A stretch of DNA of 64,000 nucleotides from Paraburkholderia caffeinilytica (GCF_003368325.1 NZ_CP031467.1:2046001-2110000); one strand, 5' to 3'. Positions 33,206 to 42,613 are shown, counted from the first letter of the stretch. Numbers and translations are program-made. Notes: generated from the letters alone by a model not told the origin.

Positions 33206-33970
33206 CTAAGCCACTTTCTTGGCCAGCCCTAGATACGTTTCGATCACGCGTGGATTCTGCGCCAGATCCGCCGCTGCGCCTTCCAGCGCCAACTCCCCGG
33301 TTTCGAGCACATAACCGTAGTCGGATATCTGAAGCGCGGCGCGCGCGTTCTGTTCGATCAATAGCGTCGCCACACCAGTCTGCCGAAGCGCGCTAATGAT
33401 ATGAAAAATTTCCTTCACGATCAGCGGGGCGAGACCCAGGCTCGGCTCGTCCAGCATCAACAGATCGGGCTTGCCCATCAGTGCGCGGCCCACCGCAAGC
33501 ATCTGCCGTTCACCACCGGACAAAGTCCCGGCTGCCTGCTTCCGGCGCTCCTTCAAGCGAGGAAAGAGCGTAAAGACTGGCTCGAGTTGATCGAGGAAGT
33601 TGCGCTCCCCTGCCCGCTTACGCCGATACGCGCCGAGGACGAGATTGTCTTCAACGGTCATCGACGCAAACAACTCGCGCTTTTCCGGCACCAGACACAT
33701 ACCGCGCGCGACCCGCTTTTCAACCGGAACCGCGCTGACGTCTTCACCCTGATAGAGGACCGATCCCTTTGCATGACCCGTCGTCGGCAACGCGCCCATG
33801 ATCGCGTTCAACAACGTAGACTTGCCCGCACCGTTCGGACCAATAACCGAGACGATCTGGCCCGGCCGCACCTTGATTGCCGCGCCGTGCAGCGCTTCGA
33901 CCTTGCCATAGCGGACCGACAAACCGTTCACATCGAGAATCGGTGCAGCAGCATTCATCGTGTTCTCCAT
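33206..33970 (-). CDS. livF: branched-chain amino acid ABC transporter ATP-binding protein LivF (cluster A)
   Basis: The 254-residue ATPase has Walker A GPNGAGKST, Q-loop region, signature LSGGERQM, Walker B LLMLDEPSLGLAP and H-loop-like LLIEQNARAAL. It powers uptake of branched-chain amino acids with LivH and the fused LivMG protein. The ATG at 33970 overlaps the TGA of the upstream gene (ATGA); a GTG one codon earlier is possible. It is the last gene of cluster A, followed by the parS-containing terminator. Confidence 0.94.
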   Translation of the reverse strand: MENTMNAAAPILDVNGLSVRYGKVEALHGAAIKVRPGQIVSVIGPNGAGKSTLLNAIMGALPTTGHAKGSVLYQGEDVSAVPVEKRVARGMCLVPEKRELFASMTVEDNLVLGAYRRKRAGERNFLDQLEPVFTLFPRLKERRKQAAGTLSGGERQMLAVGRALMGKPDLLMLDEPSLGLAPLIVKEIFHIISALRQTGVATLLIEQNARAALQISDYGYVLETGELALEGAAADLAQNPRVIETYLGLAKKVA

Positions 33971-35754
33971 CACTCCACCCCGCCCAGATACGCTTCGAGC
34001 ACAGCCGGGTCCTGCTGGACATCCTGCGGCAATCCTTCTGCAATACGCGTACCGAACTCCATGACCACCAGCCGATCAGTGAGATTCATCACGAAATCCA
34101 TGTCGTGTTCGACAAGCAGCACGCTCATGCCTTCGGCTTTGAGGCGGCGCAGCAAATCCGCCAACTGCAGTTTTTCCTGATACCGCAAACCGGCGGCCGG
34201 CTCGTCCAGCAACAGCAGGGTCGGGTCACAGCACAGCGCGCGTGCGATTTCGAGAATCCGCTGCTGCCCTAGCGCCAGGCTACCCGCCTCGTCGTACATG
34301 TGCTGTTCAAGTCCGACCCGACGAATCTGGCGAGCCGCTTCGGCCATCAAACGGGCTTCTTCCGCACCGTTCAGACGCGCGACGCTGCGCCAGACACCGG
34401 CCTGACCGCGCAAGTGCGCGCCAATCGCAACGTTCTCCAGCACCGTCATCCCAGGCAACAGCTTGACGTGCTGGAACGTCCGGCCAATGCCGCGCTTGAC
34501 GATTTCACGTGAATTAAGCGAATCGATGCGCTCGCCGCGAAACGTGATTTCGCCGCTCGTCGCTTGCAGCACACCCGTGACCAGATTGAATGTGGTCGAT
34601 TTGCCGGCTCCGTTCGGGCCGATCAAACCAATGATCTGCCCGGCTTTCACCTCGAAGCTGACGTCGTTCACCGCGACCAGCCCGCCGAACTGCTTGCGCG
34701 CCTTGTTCACCGTCAACAGGTTTTCGCCCGCCGTCGGCTTGCTGCGCTGCGGCAATGGCTCGGCACGATCCGACAGATGCGCTCGCGGCCCCTTCGGGAA
34801 AAACCTCGCGACAAACGGCCAGACACCCTGGCGAGCGTATTGCAGTAACAGCACCATCAGAATGCCGAACACGATCACTTCGAAGTTGCCGTTCTCGCCG
34901 AGCAGCTTCGGCAGCAGCGTTTGCAGATAGTCCTGCAAGACGGTCAGGATCGCCGCGCCAAGTACCGCGCCCCAGACATGCGACACGCCACCCACCACCG
35001 CCATGAACAGAAACTCGATGCCGTGGTTAAGACCGAACGGCGTCGGATTCACCGCGCGTTGCAGGTGTGCGTACAGAAACCCTGAAATCGACGCCAACAC
35101 CGCGGCATAGACAAAGATCACCACACGCATCCAGCCCGTGTTGACGCCCATCGCCTCGGCCATCATGCCGCCACCGCGCAATGCGCGGATCGCCCGCCCT
35201 GGCCGGCTATTAAGCAAATTCTGAACAGAAATCACCGCGCCGAGCACCACCACCCAGATCAGGTAATAGATATGGCGGCCGGATTCCAGGTTGATGCCAA
35301 AAACATTCAGCACCGGAATCCCATTGATGCCGTCGTACTTGCCGAGCATCTCCAGGTTGCCGAACAGATAGAACAGCGCGAGCCCCCACGCGATCGTGCC
35401 GAGCGGCAGAAAGTGGCCCGATAGCCGCATCGTCACGAGCCCCAGCATCAGCGCGATGAGCGCTGTCACCACCACGCCCGCGATCAGCGCGAGCCACGGC
35501 GACACGCCGTACCTGGTCGTCAGATACGCGGTCGCATACGCGCCGATGCCGACAAATGCCGCCTGGCCGAAGCTCGTCATCCCGCCGATACCCGTGAGCA
35601 GCACGAGACCGATCGCGACGATCGAATACAGGCCGATGTAGTTGAGCAGCGTCATCCAGTACTCGGGCACATGAATCGGTTGCGGCAGCACCGGCAACGC
35701 GAACAGCACGACGAGGAACAACCAGAAGAACTTGTTTTTCATGATTCGTTTCAT
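33970..35754 (-). CDS. fused Liv permease/ATP-binding protein (LivM-LivG fusion, cluster A)
   Basis: The 594-residue protein joins two usually separate subunits. Residues about 1-315 form a LivM-type permease with some nine hydrophobic segments and GQAAFVGIGAYATAYL; about 345-594 form a LivG-type ATPase with Walker A GPNGAGKST, LALGQQRILEIARAL as the degenerate signature typical of LivG, and LLLLDEPAAGL. A linker with many Arg, Pro and Glu separates them. The gene starts at ATG 35754 with GAGGAG in front, 5 bp after the livH stop. Such fusions are known in this transporter family. Confidence 0.93.
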   Translation of the reverse strand: MKRIMKNKFFWLFLVVLFALPVLPQPIHVPEYWMTLLNYIGLYSIVAIGLVLLTGIGGMTSFGQAAFVGIGAYATAYLTTRYGVSPWLALIAGVVVTALIALMLGLVTMRLSGHFLPLGTIAWGLALFYLFGNLEMLGKYDGINGIPVLNVFGINLESGRHIYYLIWVVVLGAVISVQNLLNSRPGRAIRALRGGGMMAEAMGVNTGWMRVVIFVYAAVLASISGFLYAHLQRAVNPTPFGLNHGIEFLFMAVVGGVSHVWGAVLGAAILTVLQDYLQTLLPKLLGENGNFEVIVFGILMVLLLQYARQGVWPFVARFFPKGPRAHLSDRAEPLPQRSKPTAGENLLTVNKARKQFGGLVAVNDVSFEVKAGQIIGLIGPNGAGKSTTFNLVTGVLQATSGEITFRGERIDSLNSREIVKRGIGRTFQHVKLLPGMTVLENVAIGAHLRGQAGVWRSVARLNGAEEARLMAEAARQIRRVGLEQHMYDEAGSLALGQQRILEIARALCCDPTLLLLDEPAAGLRYQEKLQLADLLRRLKAEGMSVLLVEHDMDFVMNLTDRLVVMEFGTRIAEGLPQDVQQDPAVLEAYLGGVE

Positions 35755-35758
35755 CGTG

Positions 35759-36814
35759 TCACTCCTCTTCCTCTTCGGAGTGCGGGCTGGCCAGACTCCG
35801 CCACAACAGCACCGGGATGATCAGCGTGAACACGATCACTTCCTTATAGGCGCTCGCCCAGAACGATGAATACGACTCCAGCAAACCGACGAGGATCGAA
35901 CCCGCCGCCGCCAGCGGATAGCTCACCAGGCCGCCGATAATCGCCCCCACGAAGCCCTTCAAACCGATCAGGAAGCCCGAGTCGTAGTAGATGGTGGTCA
36001 AGGGTGCGACAAGGATCCCGCACAGCGCACCGAGGCCCGCAGCGAGCGTGAACGCGAGACGCCCCGCTTGCGTCGTGCCGATGCCGACGAGCCGCGCGCC
36101 GAGCCGGTTCACGGACGTCGCGCGCAAAGCCTTGCCCGAGATCGAGCGATCGAAGTACAGATACAGCGCGCCGATCAGCACCACCGCCGTGCCGACCACC
36201 CACAGACTTTGTCCGGAGATCGACAGCGTGCCGAGGTTGAAGCTCGCATCGGAGAACGCCGTGGTGCGCGAGCCTTCCGCACCGAACATCACGAGCCCGA
36301 GGCCAACCATCGCAAAGTGCACCGCCACTGCCACGATCAGCAGCAGCAGCGTGGTCGCCTCCGCGATCGGCTCATACGCGAGCCGGTAAACGAACGGCCC
36401 CATCGGAATCACGATCAGCAGCGTCAGCGCGATTTGCGCGATCATCGGCAATGGATGCAGGAAAACACCTTGCGTGAGCGCATAGACCGCGATCGGAAAC
36501 AGCAGATATTTGCCGATCAGCATCACCAGCGTGCGCGCCGCATGCCGGCGTTTTTCGGGATGCCGCACCAGCCCCGCAATTTCGACGACAAAGCATGCCG
36601 CGCCCATCGCCATCAACAGCCAGCACGTCGCCGGAAATTTTTGTGTCTGCAACGCGGCGAGCGTCAGCGCGCCGTACGAAACAAACTCCCCCTGCGGGAT
36701 GAAGATCACCCGCGTCACGGAGAACACCAGCACTAACGCGAGCGCGAGCAGCGCGTAGATCGCGCCGGTGGTGATGCCGTCCTGCGCGAGGATCGCCGCA
36801 ATTGATAGATCCAT
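35759..36814 (-). CDS. livH: branched-chain amino acid ABC transporter permease LivH (cluster A)
   Basis: The 351-residue inner-membrane permease starts MDLSIAAILAQDGITTGAIYALLALALVLVFSVTRVIFIPQGEFVSYGA, the LivH hallmark. It is about 50 residues longer than a typical LivH because of an insertion near residues 80-130 (RHPEKRRHAARTLVMLIGKY and following). The C-terminus is acidic (SEEEEE). It is expected to pair with the LivM half of the fused downstream protein. Confidence 0.92.
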   Translation of the reverse strand: MDLSIAAILAQDGITTGAIYALLALALVLVFSVTRVIFIPQGEFVSYGALTLAALQTQKFPATCWLLMAMGAACFVVEIAGLVRHPEKRRHAARTLVMLIGKYLLFPIAVYALTQGVFLHPLPMIAQIALTLLIVIPMGPFVYRLAYEPIAEATTLLLLIVAVAVHFAMVGLGLVMFGAEGSRTTAFSDASFNLGTLSISGQSLWVVGTAVVLIGALYLYFDRSISGKALRATSVNRLGARLVGIGTTQAGRLAFTLAAGLGALCGILVAPLTTIYYDSGFLIGLKGFVGAIIGGLVSYPLAAAGSILVGLLESYSSFWASAYKEVIVFTLIIPVLLWRSLASPHSEEEEE

Positions 36815-37018
36815 ACTTCCTCGTCCTGAAGCGTCGAAGTCGAAACCGGGAACAGTCGTGGCGGCAGAACCCGCGGCCGGCCACTAACCAGCAATGTCGG
36901 AGAAAGCGACCGCCGCGCCGAAGCGCGGCGCGGCGGTCGTTGCCATTGTCATCGGACAGAATGGCAATGCGGCGTCATGTGCCGCATGCTGCGCGAGAGG
37001 CGCGTACCGTTTTTGTTG
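36815..37018 (-). other. livK-livH intergenic hairpins (cluster A)
   Basis: Two stem-loops lie between the binding-protein gene and livH: GACCGCCGCGCC/GGCGCGGCGGTC at 36908-36938 and TTGCCATT/AATGGCAA near 36940-36968. No T-tract follows. Hairpins here often reduce expression of the permease genes relative to the abundant binding protein; that role is inference. Confidence 0.5.
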
Positions 37019-38179
37019 TTAGTCGTTCTGCAGCTTCCACTTGCCGTCGACGATCTGCACGATCACGCGTGCGCGCTTGTCGAGGCCGTTGTGGTCGGTC
37101 GTCGTGGTGTTCATGATGCCGTGCGAGACCGGCAGTTCCTTGATATTTTCAAGTGCGCCGCGCAGTGCCTCGCGGAACGCTTCGGTGCCCGGCTGAGCGG
37201 TCTTCAACGCGACCGGAACCGCAGCTTGCAGCATCTGGCCGGCGTCCCATGCATGACCGCCGAAGGTTGCCACCGAGCCCGCGCCATACGCTTTCTCATA
37301 CGCCGCCTTGTAGGCCTCCGACGACTTCTTCACCGGATTCGATTCCGGCAACTGGTCCGCCACCAGGATCGGACCGGCGGGCAGGAATTCGCCTTCGCAA
37401 TCCTTTGCACACACGCGCAGGAAGTCGTTGTTGGCGACGCCGTGCGTCTGGTAGACCTTGCCTTTGTAGCCGCGCTCCTTAAGCGTCTTGGCCGGCAGCG
37501 CGGACGGCGTACCCGCGCCCGCGATCAGCACCGCATCGGGGTTCGCGCCCATCGTCTTCAGCACCTGGCCGGTCACCGATGCATCGGTGCGGTTAAAGCG
37601 TTCGCTGGAGACGATCTTGAGATGGTGTGCCGCAGCCGCGGCGGTGAAGACGTTGTTCCAGCCGTCGCCATATGCATCCGCAAAGCCGATGAAGCCAACC
37701 GTCTTCACGCCATGACGCTCCATGTAGTCGGCGATCGCGTCAGCCATCAGACTGTCGTTTTGCGGCGGTTTGAAGGCCCATGCGCGCTTGGCGTCCATCG
37801 GCGAGATGATGGCGGCCGATGCCGCCAGCGAGATCACCGGCGTCTTGCCTTCGGCGGCGGCATCCAGCATCGCCAGCGAATTCGGCGTGGTCGTCGATCC
37901 GATGATCGCGTCCACGTGGTCTTCATCGATCAGCTTACGGGTGTTCTGCACGGCCTTGCCGGTATCCGATGCATCGTCAAGCACGATGTACTGCACCGTC
38001 TTGCCGCCGATCTCTTTGGGCAGAAGCGCGATCGTGTTCTTTTCAGGAATCCCGAGCGATGCGGTCGGCCCGGTCGTGGACAACGTGACGCCGATTTTCA
38101 CCTGCGCGAAGGCGGCGCCCGCGCCGCACATCAACGCCATCGCGATGCCCGTGCGTACCCATTGCTTTGTCTTTTTCAT
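37019..38179 (-). CDS. livK: Liv-type ABC transporter substrate-binding protein (cluster A)
   Basis: The 386-residue protein has a signal peptide (MKKTKQWVRTGIAMALMCGAGAAFA) and a periplasmic binding fold starting QVKIGVTLSTTGPTASLGIPEKN. It delivers a branched-chain amino acid or related ligand to the LivH/LivMG/LivF transporter encoded directly downstream. The start at ATG 38179 follows GGAG; a TTG at 38191 is less likely. Residues AQPGTEAFREALRGALENIKELPVSHG near the C-terminus closely match the remnant at 38595-38762. Confidence 0.93.
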   Translation of the reverse strand: MKKTKQWVRTGIAMALMCGAGAAFAQVKIGVTLSTTGPTASLGIPEKNTIALLPKEIGGKTVQYIVLDDASDTGKAVQNTRKLIDEDHVDAIIGSTTTPNSLAMLDAAAEGKTPVISLAASAAIISPMDAKRAWAFKPPQNDSLMADAIADYMERHGVKTVGFIGFADAYGDGWNNVFTAAAAAHHLKIVSSERFNRTDASVTGQVLKTMGANPDAVLIAGAGTPSALPAKTLKERGYKGKVYQTHGVANNDFLRVCAKDCEGEFLPAGPILVADQLPESNPVKKSSEAYKAAYEKAYGAGSVATFGGHAWDAGQMLQAAVPVALKTAQPGTEAFREALRGALENIKELPVSHGIMNTTTTDHNGLDKRARVIVQIVDGKWKLQND

Positions 38180-38533
38180 GCAAGTCTCCAAGCGCTTTGA
38201 AGCGCGTATCTGTAATCCGGCCTACGGCCGGGTGTCTGAATCTAGTTATCGGGTCCAGGCGTGCCAAGCATGGTTTTCCCTGCTCGGCGCCAATGTCGTC
38301 GCCACCCTGGTGCCACTCCCCTGCTGAGAACCATGACTGCGGTGTCTTATGCGTCAAACACTAACATGTTAGTAGTATTGCGTTCTGCATCATGCACGGT
38401 CAATAGACTGTCGCCCGAATGCGGGTTTGTCCTGAAATCGTCCGCCTGGGTGCCGCTTTGACCACTCATTAACCACTCATCCCTTGCGTGCCCAACACGC
38501 TTCACGCACCGCCTTTCATCAAACGCGGACAAT

Positions 38534-38564
38534 AAAAAAGACGCGTCAACTGCACGCGTCTTTT
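38534..38564 (-). terminator. terminator downstream of the binding-protein remnant
   Basis: GACGCGT (38540-38546) and ACGCGTC (38554-38560) form a stem flanked on the left by AAAAAA, giving a T-run on the minus strand. It lies about 30 bp past the remnant's stop codon, as a terminator of the original gene would. Confidence 0.8.
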
Positions 38565-38594
38565 CAATGGGGTTCCGTATCGCTTCGCCCTCGC

Positions 38595-38762
38595 TCAGTC
38601 GCCGGACAGCTTCCACTTGCCGCCGGCGATCTCCACCATCACGCGAGCACGCTGGTCGAGACCAGCGTGCTCGTTCGCGCTCATGGCGAAGATGCCGCGG
38701 GAAGCCGGCATGTCTTTCGTGTTTTCGAGTGCCGCGCTCATCCAACGCAATGCCGACTTCAT
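38595..38762 (-). pseudogene. C-terminal remnant of a Liv-type binding protein gene
   Basis: In frame from ATG 38762 to TGA 38595 this 55-codon stretch encodes the C-terminal end of a LivK-like protein: SAALENTKDMPASRGIFAMS then LDQRARVMVEIAGGKWKLSGD. It matches the end of the cluster A binding protein (ALENIKELPVSHGIMNTTTT and LDKRARVIVQIVDGKWKLQND). All N-terminal and central domains are missing. A GAGGAG precedes the ATG, probably by chance. It still has its terminator downstream. Best read as a gene deleted at its 5' side between two Liv clusters. Confidence 0.75.
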
Positions 38763-39280
38763 CCCGCTCCTCTGTCTACCCCGTTATGCATTCGAATTCA
38801 AATCCGCAAATTTGAATCCCCGACCAAGCGGTCGGTGAATGCGAGTTTAGCGGACGAAAGCGCCACGCCGCAAGCATTTTGCAGGGTAGCGACGAGTGAA
38901 ATTGGGTGTGGTTCGGCGAATAAAAAAGGGGCACCGAATTAGCGGAGGATTTGAATGGCGAATGACCAAAAGCACAAATAAAAAGCGCTGTTGGATATCA
39001 ATCCAACAGCGCTTTCGTCTGGGCACTGAGTGCCTCATGTCTCCTCGTTCTCCACCTGCAAAATTCGTGGTGCATCAGAACTGCATGAAGGTTAACCGAG
39101 CACGTGCCTGCTTACAACTAGCAATTACCCTAGTGGTGCACTGCGGCACAAATTTGGGGCACATTTTGTACAGCTTGGGTCGCGTGCTTGACGCCAAGCA
39201 CAATGCAAGATTCGGCCTGGCCGACTTCAAGACCGCCGAATTATATCGGATACCAAAGCAATTTCAGATTCTGTGCGACT
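38763..39280. other. gene-free stretch between the two Liv clusters
   Basis: About 520 bp without a gene. It holds a dyad CCGACC-AAGC-GGTCGG (38820-38835) of TetR-operator type and a strong hairpin/terminator at 38981-39015. The remaining DNA to 39280 is AT-richer than its surroundings and has no coding ORF. The region looks like debris from the deletion that left the binding-protein remnant. Confidence 0.5.
38981..39015 (-). terminator. strong intrinsic terminator downstream of cluster B
   Basis: A perfect 15-bp stem (38982-38996 with 39001-39015) encloses a 4-nt loop ATCA; on the minus strand it is followed by TTTTTATTT. It is about 265 bp past the livM stop of cluster B. Confidence 0.85.
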
Positions 39281-40255
39281 TCAGGCCCGCAATGGCCGCA
39301 CTCGCGCGATGATCTCACCGACAATGCCGCGCCGAAACGCCAGCACGCAGGCAATAAAAATCACGCCCGTCACGATGGTCACGGATTCGCCCAGCGAGCG
39401 GAACCCTTCGACCCCCGTCGACGAAGCCAGCGCCGTGCCGATATCGCCGAGCCGGTCTTCGAGCGCAACGATTAGCGCCGCGCCGAGCAACGGCCCGAAC
39501 AGTGTCCCCATGCCGCCGACAAGCGTCATCAGAATCACCAGACCCGACATGGTCCAGTACGCGTCGCTCAGCGTCTCGAAGCCCTGCACCAGTACCTTGA
39601 GCGAGCCCGCCAGACCGGCGATCCCGGCGGACAGAATAAACGCCAGCAGCTTGAAGCGATCGGTGTCGTAACCGAGCGACACGGCGCGCGGCTCGTTCTC
39701 CTTGATCGCCACCAGCACCTGCCCGAACGGCGAGTGCACGATCCGCACGATCAGCAGGAACGCCAACACCATCACAGCCAGCACGACAAAGTACAGCGCC
39801 ACGTCCGACGACAGATCCAGCAAGCCGAACAGCTTGCCGCGCGGCACGCCTTGCAGGCCGTCCTCACCGTGCGTGAACGGCGCCTGCAGGAACACGAAGT
39901 AGACCATTTGCGCGAGCGCCAGCGTCACCATCGCGAAGTAGATGCCTTGCCGGCGGATCGCAAACAGGCCGACCACCAGCCCAAGCAAGGTCGCGGTCGC
40001 CGTGCCGGCCAGCACGCCCAGTTCCGGAGAGAAGCCGAGCGTCTGCATGGCATAGCCGGTGACGTAACCGGCCGACGCGAGAAACATCGCGTGACCAAAC
40101 GAAAGCAGGCCCGTATAGCCGATCAGCAGATTGAAGGCCGCCGCGAACAACGCGAAACACAGCACCTTCATGACGAACAACGGATAGATGCCCAGCACGG
40201 GCACCGCGAGAAGCGCGATCAGCAGCAGACCGTAGAGCACTTTTCTCTGCATCAT
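39281..40255 (-). CDS. livM: branched-chain amino acid ABC transporter permease LivM (cluster B)
   Basis: The 324-residue permease begins MMQRKVLYGLLLIALLAVPVLGIYPLFVMKVLCFALFAAAFNLLIGYTGLLSFGHAMF, the LivM hallmark, with about 9-10 membrane segments and the cytoplasmic EAA-like loop IKENEPRAVSLGYDTDRFKLLAFILSAGIAGLAGSL. The ATG at 40255 overlaps the livH stop (ATGATG) and follows AAGGA. A long in-frame upstream extension to 40966 overlaps livH and is not coding. Confidence 0.93.
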   Translation of the reverse strand: MMQRKVLYGLLLIALLAVPVLGIYPLFVMKVLCFALFAAAFNLLIGYTGLLSFGHAMFLASAGYVTGYAMQTLGFSPELGVLAGTATATLLGLVVGLFAIRRQGIYFAMVTLALAQMVYFVFLQAPFTHGEDGLQGVPRGKLFGLLDLSSDVALYFVVLAVMVLAFLLIVRIVHSPFGQVLVAIKENEPRAVSLGYDTDRFKLLAFILSAGIAGLAGSLKVLVQGFETLSDAYWTMSGLVILMTLVGGMGTLFGPLLGAALIVALEDRLGDIGTALASSTGVEGFRSLGESVTIVTGVIFIACVLAFRRGIVGEIIARVRPLRA

Positions 40256-41136
40256 TTTTCCTTGCCGAAGAGACCCGCCGGGCGCACCAGCAACACAAGC
40301 GCCATGATGACGAAGACGACGGTCGCCGACGCTTCCGGGTAAAACACGCGCGTCAGCCCTTCGATCACGCCGAGCAGCAGGCCGGTCAGAATCGAGCCCA
40401 TGATGGAACCCATGCCGCCGATCACGACCACCGCGAACACAGTGATGATCATCGGCTGGCCCATCAACGGCGACACTTGAATCACCGGCGCGGCAAGCAC
40501 GCCGGCGAACGCCGCCAACGCAACGCCGAAACCATACGTGAGCGTGATCATCAACGGCACGTTGACGCCGAACGCCTCGACCAGCTTTGGGTTTTCGGTG
40601 CCCGCGCGCAGATAGGCGCCAAGCCGCGTCTTCTCGATCACGAACCACGTCGCGAAGCAGACCGCGAGCGACGCCACCACCACCCACGCGCGATAGTTCG
40701 GCAGGAACATGAAGCCGAGATCGGTCGCGCCGGAGAGTGCCGATGGCACGTCGTACGGCTGGCCGGACGAACCGTAGATCGAACGGAACACGCCTTCGAC
40801 AACCAGCGTCAGTCCAAAGGTAAGCAGCAGCCCATACAGATGATCGAGCTTGTACAGCCAGCGCAGCATCGAGCGTTCGATCACAACGCCGAATACGCCG
40901 ACGATCAGCGGCGCCAGCACCAGCATCACCCAGTACGGCAGGCCGAAATACGACAGGCCCATCCACGCAAGCATCGCGCCGAGCATGAACAGCGCGCCAT
41001 GCGCGAAATTGATCACGTTGAGCAAGCCGAAGATCACAGCAAGACCCAGGCTCAGAATCGCGTAGAACGAGCCGTTCACGAGCCCCAGCAGCAGCTGGCT
41101 CAGCATCGCCGGTAGCGGAACGCCAAAGATTTCCAT
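40252..41136 (-). CDS. livH: branched-chain amino acid ABC transporter permease LivH (cluster B)
   Basis: The 294-residue permease has standard LivH length, starts MEIFGVPLPAMLSQLLLGLVNGSFYAILSLGLAVIFGLLNVINFAHGALFMLGA and includes VIERSMLRWLYKLDHLYGLLLTFGL. It forms the channel with LivM. The upstream binding-protein gene is separated by about 200 bp, the downstream livM overlaps. Confidence 0.94.
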   Translation of the reverse strand: MEIFGVPLPAMLSQLLLGLVNGSFYAILSLGLAVIFGLLNVINFAHGALFMLGAMLAWMGLSYFGLPYWVMLVLAPLIVGVFGVVIERSMLRWLYKLDHLYGLLLTFGLTLVVEGVFRSIYGSSGQPYDVPSALSGATDLGFMFLPNYRAWVVVASLAVCFATWFVIEKTRLGAYLRAGTENPKLVEAFGVNVPLMITLTYGFGVALAAFAGVLAAPVIQVSPLMGQPMIITVFAVVVIGGMGSIMGSILTGLLLGVIEGLTRVFYPEASATVVFVIMALVLLVRPAGLFGKEK

Positions 41137-41332
41137 TGAAGCCTTAATCCCTTAAGCCATCGCCATGGTGAGATCGGTTATGCACGATCCAGCCGGCGTG
41201 CGACCGACGAACCATCCGTTCGGTCGCGCACGGCATATGAAGCAGCTTGCCATCAGTCTGTGTACCAACACTGCGTCACGCATTGCCCACCAGGCATAGC
41301 AGACTGACGGTCATCTGGTTATCGGTCCGCCC

Positions 41333-42547
41333 TTATTTCCACATCGCGCAGCGCGTTTCGGCCTTGGTCGTGAACGCCTGTTCGCCGGGAATCGTCGCTG
41401 TGATCTTGTAGTAGTCCCACGGCTCTTTGGATTCGGCCGGCGTCTTCACCTGCATCAGGTACATGTCGTGGATCATGCTGCCGTCCTGACGGATGTAGCC
41501 CTTCGCGTAGAAGTCGTCGATCTTGGCCTTCTTCAGTTGCGCCATCACCTTGTCCGAGTCGGTCGAACCGACCGCCTGCACGGCCTTCAGGTAAGTCATG
41601 GTTGCCGAATAGTCGGCAGCCTGCAGGCTCGACGGCATCTTCCTCATCTTGTCGAAGTAGCGCCGCGCCCACGCGCGCGTGTTGGCGTCCTTGTTCCAGT
41701 ACCAGCTGTCCGTCAACACCAGGCCCTGGGTGGTTTCCAGGCCCAGACTGTGGACGTCGTCGATAAACATCAGCAGCGCGGCCAGCTTCATGGTCTTCAT
41801 GATGCCGAATTCCTTGGCGGCCTTGATCGAGTTGATCGTGTCGCCGCCCGCGTTGGCGAGACCGAGGATCTGTGCCTTCGACGCTTGCGCCTGCAACAGG
41901 AATGACGAGAAGTCCGAAGCCGACAGCGGATGACGCACGGCGCCCAGCACCTGGCCGCCGTTGGCCTTCACCACGTCCGACGTATTCTTTTCGAGCGCCT
42001 TGCCGAAGGCGTAGTCGGCGGTCAGGAAGTACCACGTCTTGCCGCCCTGCTTCGTCACCGCCGAGCCGGTGCCCTTGGCGAGCGCTGTCGTGTCGTACGC
42101 ATAGTGGATCGTGTACGGCGTGCACTGTTCATTGGTGAGGGTGTCGGCCCCCGCGCCGATGCTGATATAGACCTTGTGCTTTTCGCCGGCCACCGTGTTC
42201 ATCGACAGCCCGGTTGCCGAATTCGTGCCGCCGATCAGCAGATCGACGCCATCGCGATCGAACCATTCGCGCGCCCGCGACGCAGCGATGTCCGCCTTGT
42301 TCTGGTGATCGGCATAGACCACCGAGATCGGCTTGCCATTGACCTTGCCGCCGAAGTCGGCCACGGCCATGCGGATCGCTTCGAGACCGCCCTGACCGTC
42401 AATGTCCGCATACAGACCCGACATGTCGGTGATGAAGCCGATCTTCACTGCATCGTCAGCCGCTTGCGCGCTGCCCATCGTCAACGCGGCGCCGGCGGCA
42501 ACCGCGAAACATAGTGTGGCAAGCCGCGCGAGTGGGTTCTTTTTCAT
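41333..42547 (-). CDS. Liv/amide-urea-type ABC transporter substrate-binding protein (cluster B)
   Basis: The 404-residue protein has a signal peptide (MKKNPLARLATLCFAVAAGAALTMGSAQA) and a binding fold starting DDAVKIGFITDMSGLYADIDGQGGLEAIRMA. It belongs to the branch of Liv-type binding proteins often annotated with broad or unknown substrate in Burkholderia; aromatic acids and branched-chain amino acids are both possible. It is encoded between the ATPase genes and the permease genes of cluster B, so it should feed that transporter. ATG at 42547 follows an AGGAGAC-type site. Confidence 0.9.
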   Translation of the reverse strand: MKKNPLARLATLCFAVAAGAALTMGSAQAADDAVKIGFITDMSGLYADIDGQGGLEAIRMAVADFGGKVNGKPISVVYADHQNKADIAASRAREWFDRDGVDLLIGGTNSATGLSMNTVAGEKHKVYISIGAGADTLTNEQCTPYTIHYAYDTTALAKGTGSAVTKQGGKTWYFLTADYAFGKALEKNTSDVVKANGGQVLGAVRHPLSASDFSSFLLQAQASKAQILGLANAGGDTINSIKAAKEFGIMKTMKLAALLMFIDDVHSLGLETTQGLVLTDSWYWNKDANTRAWARRYFDKMRKMPSSLQAADYSATMTYLKAVQAVGSTDSDKVMAQLKKAKIDDFYAKGYIRQDGSMIHDMYLMQVKTPAESKEPWDYYKITATIPGEQAFTTKAETRCAMWK

Positions 42548-42613
42548 TCCTGTCTCCTGGTTTCTTCGCTTGTGGTTATCAGAGGCATTCGGACGCTTCT
42601 CGTTACTTCCTGT

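Noticed and set aside
34501..34516. A third parS-like sequence within the LivM-LivG fusion gene
   Set aside because: Only 12 of 16 positions match the consensus and both outer half-sites are altered, so ParB binding is doubtful.
39120..39190. Sigma-54-type promoter near TGGGGCAC upstream of cluster B's end
   Set aside because: The -12/-24 spacing and the GC element do not fit, and no gene starts downstream.
39281..40966. 561-residue upstream-extended form of LivM
   Set aside because: The extension overlaps livH in another frame and has no similarity; the real start at 40255 has a ribosome binding site and the LivM N-terminus.
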